Assembly (NCBI GenBank): GCA_910579225.1
Contig: CAJTTI010000010.1
Coordinates: 1-64,000, forward strand
Source of the DNA: an uncultured Lachnospiraceae bacterium
Lineage (GTDB): Bacteria > Bacillota > Clostridia > Lachnospirales > Lachnospiraceae
DNA length: 64,000 nt
Direction of reading: 5' to 3'
The translations under genes and the position numbers were made by a program. Positions 36,587-45,228 of this stretch are shown here, piece after piece. The notes below the pieces were generated by a model. It was not told where the DNA came from and ran no database searches. It saw nothing but the letters and a program-made list of their open reading frames with translations. How positions within the stretch are numbered: position 1 is the first letter of the stretch; each line of letters opens with the position of its first letter.

Positions 36587-37372
36587 ATGAGCGAAGTAAT
36601 TGTTATAACGTCCGGAAAGGGCGGTGTCGGTAAGACGACTACAACTGCCAATGTAGGCACCGGATTGGCAAAGCTGAATCAGAAAGTTGTTCTGATTGAC
36701 ACAGATATCGGACTTCGTAACCTGGACGTGGTTATGGGATTGGAGAATCGTATTGTGTACAATCTGGTGGACGTGGTAGAAGGGAACTGCAGGATTAAAC
36801 AGGCGCTGATTAAGGACAAGCGCTATCCAAATCTGTATCTTCTTCCGTCTGCTCAGACCAGGGATAAGACAGCAGTGAATCCGGAACAGATGATCAAATT
36901 GATTGAGGAACTTCGGGAAGAATTTGATTACATACTGCTGGATTGTCCGGCAGGAATCGAGCAGGGATTTAAGAATGCCATTGCTGCAGCAGACCGGGCG
37001 CTGATTGTTACGACTCCGGAAGTATCTGCCATCCGTGATGCGGACCGTATCATCGGTCTTCTGGAGGCAAATGAAATTAAAAAGACGGATCTGATTGTGA
37101 ACCGGATTCGTATGGATATGGTGGAAAGCGGTAATATGATGTCCATGGATGATGTGGTTGAGATTCTTGCCATTGATCTGATGGGCGCAGTACCGGATGA
37201 TGAAAGCGTCGTAATTTCCACAAATCAGGGAGAACCATGCGTGGGGGACAGTTCTCTGGCAGGACAGGCTTATATGAATATCTGCCGCCGTGTGATGGGG
37301 GAAGAGGTTCCGTTTCTGGATCTGAAAATAAAGAGTGGATTTTTTGGGAAACTGAAAAAACTCTTCAATTAA
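36587..37372 (+). CDS. minD: Septum site-determining ATPase MinD
   Basis: Membrane-associating ATPase that carries MinC to the membrane (261 residues). It shows the deviant Walker A SGKGGVGKTTTTANVG at residues 8-23, switch motif LIDTDIGLRNLDVVMG, and LLDCPAGIEQGF. The C-terminus ends with an amphipathic membrane-targeting helix (FFGKLKKLF). Ribosome site GGAGG precedes the start. Confidence 0.97.
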   Translation: MSEVIVITSGKGGVGKTTTTANVGTGLAKLNQKVVLIDTDIGLRNLDVVMGLENRIVYNLVDVVEGNCRIKQALIKDKRYPNLYLLPSAQTRDKTAVNPEQMIKLIEELREEFDYILLDCPAGIEQGFKNAIAAADRALIVTTPEVSAIRDADRIIGLLEANEIKKTDLIVNRIRMDMVESGNMMSMDDVVEILAIDLMGAVPDDESVVISTNQGEPCVGDSSLAGQAYMNICRRVMGEEVPFLDLKIKSGFFGKLKKLFN

Positions 37373-37387
37373 TAAGGGGGCAAAAAT

Positions 37388-37660
37388 ATGGCGTTCATGG
37401 ATTTCTTTCGGAAGAAGAATTCAGGGGAAATTGCGAAAGACCGGTTGAAACTTTTGCTGATTTCAGACCGTGCAAATTGCTCTCCGGAAACAATGGAAGC
37501 AATTAAGAATGATATAATCAAAGTGATTACAAAATATATGGAGATTGACAGTGAGGGACTGGATATCCAGATTACACAGACAGAGTCCGAAGGGGGCAAC
37601 GGTACCGTACCAGTTCTCTGTGCCAATATTCCGGTAAGGGATATGAAAACAAGATCATAG
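37388..37660 (+). CDS. minE: Cell division topological specificity factor MinE
   Basis: A 90-residue protein that stimulates MinD ATPase and drives pole-to-pole oscillation. The N-terminal membrane-binding part FMDFFRKKNSGEIAKDRLK and the MinD-contact segment RLKLLLISDRANCSPE match the family. MinE (rather than DivIVA alone) implies an oscillating Min system in this organism. It is 15 bases after minD. Confidence 0.95.
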   Translation: MAFMDFFRKKNSGEIAKDRLKLLLISDRANCSPETMEAIKNDIIKVITKYMEIDSEGLDIQITQTESEGGNGTVPVLCANIPVRDMKTRS

Positions 37661-37674
37661 AAATCAGGTGAGAT

Positions 37675-38778
37675 ATGTTCAGACAATATCAACTGCGTGA
37701 TTTTAAACTGCGCCTGGTTGTATTTGTATATACCATTACGATTCTCGGGATCCTGGTCATTGGAAGTGCCCGGGCAGAGAATCAAAAGCAGCAGGTGATT
37801 GGTATGGTACTTGGTACCATAGCCATGCTGGTATTTGCGCTCATTGACTATCATTATATGCTGAATTTTTACTGGCTGATCTATGTGTTTAACCTGGTAC
37901 TTTTGCTAGGCGTAGAGCTGATGGGCACAAAAGTAAATGGAGCCAGGCGATGGCTTGACCTGGGCTTTGTCCGGTTCCAGCCCTCTGACCTTACGAAATT
38001 GCTGCTGATTCTGTTTTTTGCCAGGTTTTTTACGAAATATCGGGAATCTATCAATTCCTGGAAAGTGATCATAACATCTGGTGTTCTTTTGCTGGTTCCA
38101 CTGTATCTGATACACGAACAGCCGGACCTGTCCACCACGATTACGATTATGTTCGTATTTTGTGTTCTGATCTATATTGGGGGGCTCAGTTATAAAATTA
38201 TTGGTACAGTACTTGCAATTTTGATACCATCTGCTATTATATTTATAAACCTGATTATGCAGGAAGGACAGGAGATACTGGATGCATACCAGTTAAAAAG
38301 GATCATGGCATGGCTGAATCCTGCCGAGTATGCGGACGATGCATACCAGCAGCAAAATTCGATCATTGCCATAGGCTCAGGGCAGTTATATGGAAAAGGA
38401 CTGTATAATAATGACATATCATCGGTAAAAAACGGAAACTTTATTGTAGAACCCCAGACAGACTTTATCTTTGCCGTGACCGGCGAGGAACTTGGATTTA
38501 TCGGCTGCGCCGCAGTGATTATCCTATTAGCGCTGATCGTGGTGGAGTGTCTGTGGATTGGAAAAAATGCAAGAGAACAGGAAGGGACGATCATCTGTTG
38601 CGGTTTCGGCGGACTGATTGCCTTTCAGAGCCTTATTAATATCTGTGTTGCCACAGGGCTGATGCCGAATACAGGAATTACGTTGCCATTCGTGAGCTAT
38701 GGTCTTACATCGCTTGTTATGCTGTATATGGGGATAGGGATTGTCTTAAATATTGGGCTTCAACCTAAAAAATATTAA
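37675..38778 (+). CDS. rodA: Rod shape-determining peptidoglycan polymerase RodA
   Basis: SEDS-family glycosyltransferase that polymerises lipid II together with PBP2 (367 residues, about ten membrane segments). Family motifs are GARRWLDLGFVRFQPSD, EQPDLSTTITIMFVF and the C-terminal GLMPNTGITLPFVSYG. Its place after the min genes and near mre/PBP2 supports RodA rather than FtsW or SpoVE. Confidence 0.93.
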   Translation: MFRQYQLRDFKLRLVVFVYTITILGILVIGSARAENQKQQVIGMVLGTIAMLVFALIDYHYMLNFYWLIYVFNLVLLLGVELMGTKVNGARRWLDLGFVRFQPSDLTKLLLILFFARFFTKYRESINSWKVIITSGVLLLVPLYLIHEQPDLSTTITIMFVFCVLIYIGGLSYKIIGTVLAILIPSAIIFINLIMQEGQEILDAYQLKRIMAWLNPAEYADDAYQQQNSIIAIGSGQLYGKGLYNNDISSVKNGNFIVEPQTDFIFAVTGEELGFIGCAAVIILLALIVVECLWIGKNAREQEGTIICCGFGGLIAFQSLINICVATGLMPNTGITLPFVSYGLTSLVMLYMGIGIVLNIGLQPKKY

Positions 38779-38792
38779 CAAGGGGGTCAACT

Positions 38793-39188
38793 ATGAACAT
38801 TGGATTAATTGCACATGATGCAAAGAAGGTTCTGATGCAGAACTTCTGTATTGCCTACAGAGGGATTCTCTGCAAAAATGAACTTTATGCGACAGGAACA
38901 ACGGGGCGTTTGATTGAGGAAGTGGCCAATTTAAATGTTCATAAGTTTCTGGCAGGGCATCTTGGAGGAGAACAGCAGCTGGGCGCTCAGATTGAGCATA
39001 ATCAGATTGATCTGGTTATCTTTCTTCGGGATCCCATTCAGCCTAAGAGGCATGAACCAGATGTGAATAATGTAGTTCATCTATGTGATGTGCACAATAT
39101 TCCGATTGCAACTAATCTGGCAACTGCAGAGCTGTTGATCAAATCGCTGGACAGAGGGGATATGGAATGGCGTGAGATGTACAAATAG
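38793..39188 (+). CDS. mgsA: Methylglyoxal synthase
   Basis: Converts dihydroxyacetone phosphate to methylglyoxal and phosphate, a bypass of lower glycolysis (131 residues). Motifs are IGLIAHDAKK at the start, ATGTTGRLIEE for phosphate binding, and LAGHLGGEQQLGAQI, IFLRDPIQP with the catalytic aspartate. It is normal in length. The following gene starts within its last 17 bases. Confidence 0.95.
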   Translation: MNIGLIAHDAKKVLMQNFCIAYRGILCKNELYATGTTGRLIEEVANLNVHKFLAGHLGGEQQLGAQIEHNQIDLVIFLRDPIQPKRHEPDVNNVVHLCDVHNIPIATNLATAELLIKSLDRGDMEWREMYK

Positions 39189-40164
39189 AAAACGTAAGCG
39201 TATCATAAGCCTGCTGTTAGTGGGAATCATCTGCAGCATGTCCATAAGCGGATGTTCATGGGAACAGAAACCAGAAGATGCATTTACAGCAGACCGCCCT
39301 GGTTTTGGTATTCAGGAACAGGGCACAGATGCGGAAATCTCTTATTTTGCAGATGATCTGTGTGTTGCGGCAGAGGATATTAAGACAATTGAAGGAGAAG
39401 CGGCGGATGCGCTGGCAGCGTGTTTTTTTAATCTGGATACGAAAGAGATTCTTTATGCGAAGAATATACATGGAAGGGTATATCCTGCCAGTACGACTAA
39501 GATTCTGACAGCTCTTCTGCTTTTGGAACAAGATGACCTGGATGCACAGACAACAGTAAGTCAGAATGCCATTACCTTCCATGAAAGCGGAGTAACTACG
39601 GTAAAACTAAAAGAAGGTGATGTATTGACTCTTGACCAGCTTCTTCATGCACTTTTGATCGTATCGGCCAACGATGCGGCAAATGTGATTGCTGAGAAGA
39701 TTGGCGGGAGTATCGAACATTTTGCGGAGATGATGAATGAGAAGGCGGTTTCTATTGGAGCAACCAATACCCATTTTGTCAATCCCCACGGCCTTCATAA
39801 TGAGGAGCATTATACGACTGCATACGACCTGTACCTGATGTTTCAGGAGGCTATGAAATACGATAAATTTCTGGAGATTTTGAAGAAGTCGTCTTATGAG
39901 ACGACATTTCTGTCTGCCGGTGGACAGGAGCGAACGGTTTCCTGGTCCAGTACGAACCGCTTTACTACGGGCAATGTAACGGTTCCGGACGGTGTGACTG
40001 CAGTAGGAGGCAAAACTGGTTCTACGAAAGCTGCCATGTCCTGTCTGGTACAGCTCTTTGAAGATGCGGGTGGGCAGCGCTATGTGGCGATCATTGTGGG
40101 CTGTAGTGAACGGGCGATTCTGTATGAGGAGATGCAGAGCTTTTTATCCAATTTGAACAATTAG
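39172..40164 (+). CDS. D-alanyl-D-alanine carboxypeptidase (DacF/PBP5-like) lipoprotein
   Basis: Trims the terminal D-alanine of peptidoglycan stem peptides (330 residues). The active-site motifs are SxxK in VYPASTTKILTALLLL, SxN in VSANDAANVIAE and KTG in VGGKTGSTKAAMS. The GTG start inside mgsA gives a signal peptide ending ICSMSISGC, a lipobox, so it is probably lipid-anchored outside; a weak AGAGGGG lies 12 bases upstream. The PBP5-type C-terminal beta domain and amphipathic anchor are lacking. Confidence 0.9.
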   Translation: MRCTNRKRKRIISLLLVGIICSMSISGCSWEQKPEDAFTADRPGFGIQEQGTDAEISYFADDLCVAAEDIKTIEGEAADALAACFFNLDTKEILYAKNIHGRVYPASTTKILTALLLLEQDDLDAQTTVSQNAITFHESGVTTVKLKEGDVLTLDQLLHALLIVSANDAANVIAEKIGGSIEHFAEMMNEKAVSIGATNTHFVNPHGLHNEEHYTTAYDLYLMFQEAMKYDKFLEILKKSSYETTFLSAGGQERTVSWSSTNRFTTGNVTVPDGVTAVGGKTGSTKAAMSCLVQLFEDAGGQRYVAIIVGCSERAILYEEMQSFLSNLNN

Positions 40165-40232
40165 TTCTTGTATTCTGACCCTCTGGATGATATAATATGA
40201 CTAATAAGTCAGGAACCGAAGGAGGGCAAACT

Positions 40233-40643
40233 ATGGTACAGTTAGTAATAGGAGAAAAAGGCGAAGGCAAGACGAAGAAGATGCTGGATTACGTGCACGA
40301 TGCCATGAAGACAGCAACTGGTAATATCGTGTACCTGGATAAGTCGGCTCGCAACATTCACGAACTGGATAACAAAGTTCGTTTAATAAATGTATCAGAG
40401 TATCCAATTCAGAATACGGATCAGTTTATTGGGTTTATTTGTGGAATTTGTTCACAGGACTATGATCTGGAAGCAATGTATCTGGATGGTTTTTTAAAGA
40501 TTTCGAAACTGGAAGGACAGGATATTTCAGATGCGCTTACGCAGCTCAATCAGATCAGTGAGCAGTTTAAAGTAAAGCTCGTGCTCAGTGTAACTTTGAG
40601 CAAGGAAGAATTGCCAGAATTTGCCAGAGCTCAGGTTATTTGA
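40233..40643 (+). CDS. Small P-loop protein of unknown function
   Basis: A 136-residue protein with a nucleotide-binding loop GEKGEGKTKKM at residues 6-16. The start was chosen after GAAGGAGGGC; an upstream in-frame ATG at 40197 precedes that site. Similar short proteins in Lachnospiraceae are sometimes called twitching-motility PilT-like, but nothing else here supports motility. No membrane segment is seen. A terminator follows, so it forms its own unit or ends the preceding one. Confidence 0.7.
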   Translation: MVQLVIGEKGEGKTKKMLDYVHDAMKTATGNIVYLDKSARNIHELDNKVRLINVSEYPIQNTDQFIGFICGICSQDYDLEAMYLDGFLKISKLEGQDISDALTQLNQISEQFKVKLVLSVTLSKEELPEFARAQVI

Positions 40644-40666
40644 GTTTTTTGTAATAGATACATAGA

Positions 40667-40699
40667 AGCGGATGCCCGGGAAGGGACATCCGCTTTTTT
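40667..40699 (+). terminator. Terminator after the P-loop gene
   Basis: Stem AGCGGATG (40667-40674) with CATCCGCT (40687-40694), a 12-base loop and a T6 run. It separates the preceding gene from the HlyD-like/yggS/sepF group. Confidence 0.9.
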
Positions 40700-40735
40700 C
40701 AGGAAATATTTGACAGAGTTGGAGGGAATGCTCGG

Positions 40736-42145
40736 ATGGCAGGACGCCGCAGAAAGAATAAGATTGTCAGCGTGCGGAGAAAGAGGCCAATTAATATTGA
40801 CCTAGTTTTTTTCGGCGCTGTGGCAGTCTATATATGTGTGATCTGTTATATGGCCATGAGTTCGGAACATATTGCAGGATATGAAGTCAATGCGGGAAGC
40901 CTGTCGGTGAATCACACCTATACCGGATTGGCTTTGAGGGAGGAAAAAGTTTATAATGCCGGAACTTCCGGATACGTAAGTTATTATGCGCGTGAGGGGG
41001 AGCGGGTATCGGGCTCGTCTCTGATTTATACGATTGATGAAAAAGGTGAGATCAATGCATTGATACAGCAAAATGCGGATAATGTGGATCTGACAGATGA
41101 AAATTTTTCTGTTATAAGAAGCAGTATCCGAAGTTATATGAATGAAATTGACGACCTGGAATTCGCAAAAGTATATGATTTTAAGGTTTCTCTGGAAGGC
41201 GCTGTGATGGATCTGATGAATCAGAATATGCTGGAGAGTCTTGAAGATGCGGGAGAAGATACAATGTTTTCCCGAATTTATGCAGAAAATATCGGAATAT
41301 TGGAGTATTATACAGATGGTTTTGAGGAAATAACAGTGGACAGCGTCACGGAAGATATGCTGGATCCGTCAGGTTATGAAAAACAAAATCTAAAAAAAGA
41401 ATTAATCCAGGCCGGAGAGCAGGTATATAAGTTGTCAGTTTCTGAGAAATGGAGTTTGCTTGTGCCTTTGACAGAAGAAGAAGCAGCGGGATTTCAGCAG
41501 GAAGAAAGAAAATTTATGGAAGTGGAGTTTACCAGAGATCATACAAGAGCGTGGGCTGATTTTTCCATCAAATATGTGGGGGCAATTCCGTGTGCAAAGC
41601 TGGACTTTAATAATTCCATGGTGCGTTTTGCAGATTTGCGTTATGTAGAGGTGGAATTTCTGGTTAAAGATGAAATGGGACTTAAGATTCCCAATACGTC
41701 GATTGTAGAGAAAGATTTTTATCTGGTTCCTAAAAAATTCCTGGTGGAAAAAGAGGACGAAAAAGGATTTATGAAGGAGGTTTACGACGAAAACGGACAG
41801 GCAGAGGCAGAATTTGTAAATATGACGTTATATTATGCAGATGAAGAGAATTATTATATCGACCCGAAAGAATCGGATTTTTCCACTGGCAAAGAGAAGA
41901 TCCCTATGGGTACATTTCTGGTAGAGCCGGATTCACAGGAACGATGTCAGGTTGGCATGAGCCATACATTGCAGGGCGTATATAATATTAACAAAGGATA
42001 TACACAGTTTCGTCAGATCAACATCCTGTATCAGAATGAAGAGTTTGCTCTGGTTGAGGAAGGCACCAGTTATGGGCTGACTGTTTATGACCGGATTGTA
42101 CTGAATGGGGAAGCAGTGGATGAAGACGAAGTAATCTATAGATAA
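40736..42145 (+). CDS. HlyD-like membrane protein next to yggS-sepF
   Basis: A 469-residue protein with a basic N-terminus and one transmembrane segment at about residues 22-42 (LVFFGAVAVYICVICYM), then a long extracytoplasmic part. A lipoyl/barrel-sandwich-like segment follows (AGTSGYVSYYAREGERVSGS), the basis for an HlyD-type adaptor label, but no ABC transporter or exporter genes are adjacent. Homologous position before yggS-sepF in clostridia suggests a division-related role; this is inference. Confidence 0.65.
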   Translation: MAGRRRKNKIVSVRRKRPINIDLVFFGAVAVYICVICYMAMSSEHIAGYEVNAGSLSVNHTYTGLALREEKVYNAGTSGYVSYYAREGERVSGSSLIYTIDEKGEINALIQQNADNVDLTDENFSVIRSSIRSYMNEIDDLEFAKVYDFKVSLEGAVMDLMNQNMLESLEDAGEDTMFSRIYAENIGILEYYTDGFEEITVDSVTEDMLDPSGYEKQNLKKELIQAGEQVYKLSVSEKWSLLVPLTEEEAAGFQQEERKFMEVEFTRDHTRAWADFSIKYVGAIPCAKLDFNNSMVRFADLRYVEVEFLVKDEMGLKIPNTSIVEKDFYLVPKKFLVEKEDEKGFMKEVYDENGQAEAEFVNMTLYYADEENYYIDPKESDFSTGKEKIPMGTFLVEPDSQERCQVGMSHTLQGVYNINKGYTQFRQINILYQNEEFALVEEGTSYGLTVYDRIVLNGEAVDEDEVIYR

Positions 42146-42156
42146 GGAGCAGAACA

Positions 42157-42849
42157 ATGGTTGCAGAGAATTACAGAATTGTAGAAGAGAAAGTATGTCA
42201 GGCGTGTGAGAGGAGCGGTCGCAGCCGGTCAGAAGTAACACTGATTGCAGTCAGCAAGACCAAGCCGGTACAGATGATACAGGAAGCGATGAAAGCGGGA
42301 GCAAACATTTTCGGAGAGAATAAGGTACAGGAGCTTTGTGAGAAATATGAAGCACTTCCTGAAGAACTGCACTGGCATATGATCGGGCATCTTCAAAGAA
42401 ATAAAGTAAAATACGTGGTGGATAAAGCAGAATATATTCACTCGGTAGACTCTCTCAGGCTGGCGGAAGAGATCAGCAAAGAAGCTTTGAAAAGGAACAT
42501 ACAGGCAAAGATTCTGATTGAAGTGAATGTAGCAGGAGAAGAAAGTAAGTTTGGAGTAAGCATGGAAGATACGGAAGACTTGATTCGGGCAATTGCCGGA
42601 TTACCGAACATATGTATCGAAGGGCTGATGACAATTGCTCCCTATGTGGAAAATCCGGAAGAAAATCGACCGATATTTCGCAGTTTAAAGAAATTGGCTG
42701 TTGACATCAAAATGAAAAACATTGATAATGTACATATGGGTGTGCTCTCTATGGGTATGACGGGAGATTATGAAGTGGCCATAGAAGAAGGCGCAACGAT
42801 GGTGCGTGTAGGGACCGGAATCTTCGGTGAACGCAACTATGAAAAATAA
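42157..42849 (+). CDS. yggS: YggS-family pyridoxal phosphate homeostasis protein
   Basis: A PLP-binding barrel protein that buffers vitamin B6 and affects amino-acid metabolism (230 residues). The PLP lysine is in TLIAVSKTKP near residue 35; other motifs are FGENKVQEL, WHMIGHLQRNKVKY, GLMTIAPY and LSMGMTGDYEVAIEEGATMV. Its usual place before sepF is kept. Confidence 0.95.
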   Translation: MVAENYRIVEEKVCQACERSGRSRSEVTLIAVSKTKPVQMIQEAMKAGANIFGENKVQELCEKYEALPEELHWHMIGHLQRNKVKYVVDKAEYIHSVDSLRLAEEISKEALKRNIQAKILIEVNVAGEESKFGVSMEDTEDLIRAIAGLPNICIEGLMTIAPYVENPEENRPIFRSLKKLAVDIKMKNIDNVHMGVLSMGMTGDYEVAIEEGATMVRVGTGIFGERNYEK

Positions 42850-42860
42850 GGAGAATTAAT

Positions 42861-43385
42861 ATGGGTTTTTTAGATAAAATCATGGATACTATGCATTTGG
42901 GCAATGATGACTACGATGATTTTGATGACGATGATTTTGATGATGACTATGAAGAGGAACGGCCTCGAAGGGGTAGTGTTTTCAAGAAAAAGGACAGAGA
43001 CTTTGATTATGATATGGAAGATGATCTGATTACAGAGTCAAGTAAGGTCAGATCTGTCAAGCAGTCGTCAAGAATTACCCCTATGCGTTCCAAAAAAGTC
43101 GGAAACGGTATGGAGGTATGTGTGTTTAAGCCGACGGTCTTTGAAGATGCCCGGGAGATTACGGATACACTGCTTGGCAATTGCACGGTGGTTCTGAACT
43201 TTGAGGGCCTGGACGTGGAGATCGCTCAGCGGATCATTGACTTTACCTCTGGTTCCTGTTATGCAATTGGTGGAAATCTCCAGAAAGTATCCAACTATAT
43301 CTTTATTGTAACACCAAAAAGCGTTGATATTTCAGGGGATTTTCAGGATATACTTTCAGGGGCCTTTGATATTCCTACCATTTAG
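42861..43385 (+). CDS. sepF: Cell division protein SepF
   Basis: FtsZ-ring membrane anchor and alignment protein (174 residues). The N-terminal amphipathic helix (MGFLDKIMDTMHLG) is followed by a very acidic stretch of Asp residues (about 15-35) and then the SepF core (VCVFKPTVFEDAREITDTLL, FTSGSCYAIGG, IFIVTPKSVDI). Start follows AAGGAG, 11 bases after yggS. Confidence 0.95.
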   Translation: MGFLDKIMDTMHLGNDDYDDFDDDDFDDDYEEERPRRGSVFKKKDRDFDYDMEDDLITESSKVRSVKQSSRITPMRSKKVGNGMEVCVFKPTVFEDAREITDTLLGNCTVVLNFEGLDVEIAQRIIDFTSGSCYAIGGNLQKVSNYIFIVTPKSVDISGDFQDILSGAFDIPTI

Positions 43386-43490
43386 GAAAGAAAAGCTGAC
43401 ATGAAATGTGGTTCCGTCATCCGGTAACTGATGTCTGCCGGGTACAGGGACCATATTTTGTATTATGGGAAAGAGAAAATTGGAGACACT

Positions 43491-44591
43491 ATGGAAAATA
43501 AGAACAGAAAACTGGAAGTGAACAGAAACGGGAAATTCTACTATTCAATCTGGCTGGAGCCGGATTTCGTCCGTTTGCCGGCTGCCCTGGAAGAACTCCA
43601 GGTCTCAGATCGAAAATTGTGCGTGGTGACAGATACATCCGTGGCGGAGCTTTATGGTGAACAGCTGCAGGCAATATTGAAAGGGTGCTGCAGGGAGGTT
43701 TCGCTTTTTGTGTTTTCTGCCGGAGAGGAGCATAAAACGCTGGATACCGTCCGTAGCTTGTATGAACATCTGATTCTGAGGAAATACGACAGAAAAGATA
43801 TGCTGGTTGCTCTGGGAGGAGGCGTAGTGGGCGATCTGACCGGTTTTGCGGCGGCGACTTACTTGAGAGGGATTGATTTTATTCAGGTACCCACGACCCT
43901 GTTGTCTCAGGTGGATTCCAGCATTGGCGGTAAGACGGGAGTGGATTTTGACGCTTACAAAAATATGGTTGGCGCTTTTCATATGCCGAGGCTGGTATAT
44001 ATGAATCTTTCAGTATTGAAAAGCCTTCCGAAAAGGCAGATCTCTTCTGGCATGGCGGAAATCATTAAACATGGCCTGATTCAGGATGCAGAGTATTATC
44101 AATGGCTGTCAACTGTCCGGGAAAAAGTTTTTTCAGGTGATTATGAGACGTTTCTTTACATGATTGGAGAGAGCTGCCGGATTAAGCGGCATGTGGTAGA
44201 GGAAGATCCGACTGAACAGGGAATCCGGGCATGGCTGAATTTTGGCCATACCATCGGCCATGCAGTAGAAAAACTGAAGGATTTTCAGATGAGTCACGGA
44301 GAATGCGTGGCAGTGGGGTGTGCTGCGGCGGTGTATCTTTCGTCCAGAAGGGGAAATTTCCCGGCAGAGGTATGCAGACAGATGGAGAAGCTGTTTGCAG
44401 ATTATAATTTGCCGGTTCGTGTATGCGGCCTGATACCGGAAGATATTGTAAAAACAACAAAACTGGACAAGAAAATGGAAGCAGGAGCGATTAAATTTGT
44501 ACTGCTTTGCAGTCCCGGCGAAGCATATGTGGCCCGGGATGTATCAGATGAGGAACTGTTGTTGGCCGCCCGTTATATTTGCGGAACTTAA
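43491..44591 (+). CDS. aroB: 3-dehydroquinate synthase
   Basis: Second step of the shikimate pathway, forming 3-dehydroquinate from DAHP (366 residues). The start after TTGGAGA is preferred to an upstream in-frame ATG without a ribosome site. Key motifs are the NAD/glycine-rich GGGVVGDLTGFAAATYLRG, VPTTLLSQVDSSIGGKTGVD and the metal-binding NFGHTIGHAVE. It is isolated from other aro genes; the 105 bases before it hold a possible -10 TATTAT near 43460 and imperfect pairing but nothing firm. Confidence 0.95.
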   Translation: MENKNRKLEVNRNGKFYYSIWLEPDFVRLPAALEELQVSDRKLCVVTDTSVAELYGEQLQAILKGCCREVSLFVFSAGEEHKTLDTVRSLYEHLILRKYDRKDMLVALGGGVVGDLTGFAAATYLRGIDFIQVPTTLLSQVDSSIGGKTGVDFDAYKNMVGAFHMPRLVYMNLSVLKSLPKRQISSGMAEIIKHGLIQDAEYYQWLSTVREKVFSGDYETFLYMIGESCRIKRHVVEEDPTEQGIRAWLNFGHTIGHAVEKLKDFQMSHGECVAVGCAAAVYLSSRRGNFPAEVCRQMEKLFADYNLPVRVCGLIPEDIVKTTKLDKKMEAGAIKFVLLCSPGEAYVARDVSDEELLLAARYICGT

Positions 44592-44613
44592 AATAGTGGA
44601 AACCTGAACAATA

Positions 44614-44667
44614 CCCGGATGGATTTTCAGTTGTGGAAACGGACGAAAATCCATCTCTTACTCCGGG
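44614..44667 (+). other. Structured RNA element ahead of lspA
   Basis: In the 118 bases between aroB and lspA, an 11-bp perfect stem pairs GATGGATTTTC (44618-44628) with GAAAATCCATC (44645-44655), and an alternative outer stem pairs CCCGGA (44614-44619) with TCCGGG (44662-44667); the two share bases 44618-44619, so they could be partly exclusive. There is no T-run, so it is not a plain terminator. It matches no riboswitch class I recognise. Confidence 0.4.
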
Positions 44668-44709
44668 GAGTGGAAGGGCTGGAACGGTACTTAAATCAGG
44701 AGGATGAAA

Positions 44710-45228
44710 ATGAATAAATGGTTGTGCTGTCCATGGGCAATTGCTGTTGGGACATTTTTTTTAATTCTGCTGGATCAGGTGACAAAAGAGCTGGCAGTTC
44801 GGTTTTTGAAAGGACAGGACCCCGTTATTATATGGAATGGGGTATTTGAACTGCGTTACCTGGAGAACAGGGGCGCAGCATTCGGAATGCTGCAGGGACA
44901 GAGGATCTTTTTCCTGGTGATCGGACTTCTCGTGTTTGGGGCGGCGCTTTATTTTTTCCGTTATGTGTCGGAGGACCGGTATTTCTGGCCTCTTCGGATG
45001 ATTGCGATTTTTATTCTGGCAGGAGCATGGGGGAATATGATTGACCGGCTGAGGCTGTCTTATGTGGTGGATTTTTTTTATTTCAGACTGATTGATTTCC
45101 CGATATTTAATGTGGCGGATATCTATGTGAGTGTGGGGACGGCTGTGCTTGCAGTGCTGATTCTTTTCTATTACAAAGATGAAGATTTAAACCGCCTGAT
45201 GGAAAAGAGAAAGAAGGAAAAATCGTGA
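44710..45228 (+). CDS. lspA: Lipoprotein signal peptidase LspA
   Basis: Membrane aspartyl protease that cleaves prolipoprotein signal peptides (172 residues). Four hydrophobic segments are seen, with the catalytic aspartate motifs LRYLENRGAAFGML and GNMIDRLRLSYVVDF, and FNVADIYVSVG. The ATG at 44710 lies 6 bases after CAGGAGG; the ATG at 44704 abuts the ribosome site and is less likely. Its stop overlaps the next start (GTGA). Confidence 0.94.
   Translation: MNKWLCCPWAIAVGTFFLILLDQVTKELAVRFLKGQDPVIIWNGVFELRYLENRGAAFGMLQGQRIFFLVIGLLVFGAALYFFRYVSEDRYFWPLRMIAIFILAGAWGNMIDRLRLSYVVDFFYFRLIDFPIFNVADIYVSVGTAVLAVLILFYYKDEDLNRLMEKRKKEKS

Noticed and set aside
40233..40643. PilT twitching-motility ATPase
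   Set aside because: Only a P-loop is shared; the protein is far too short and there are no pilus genes around.
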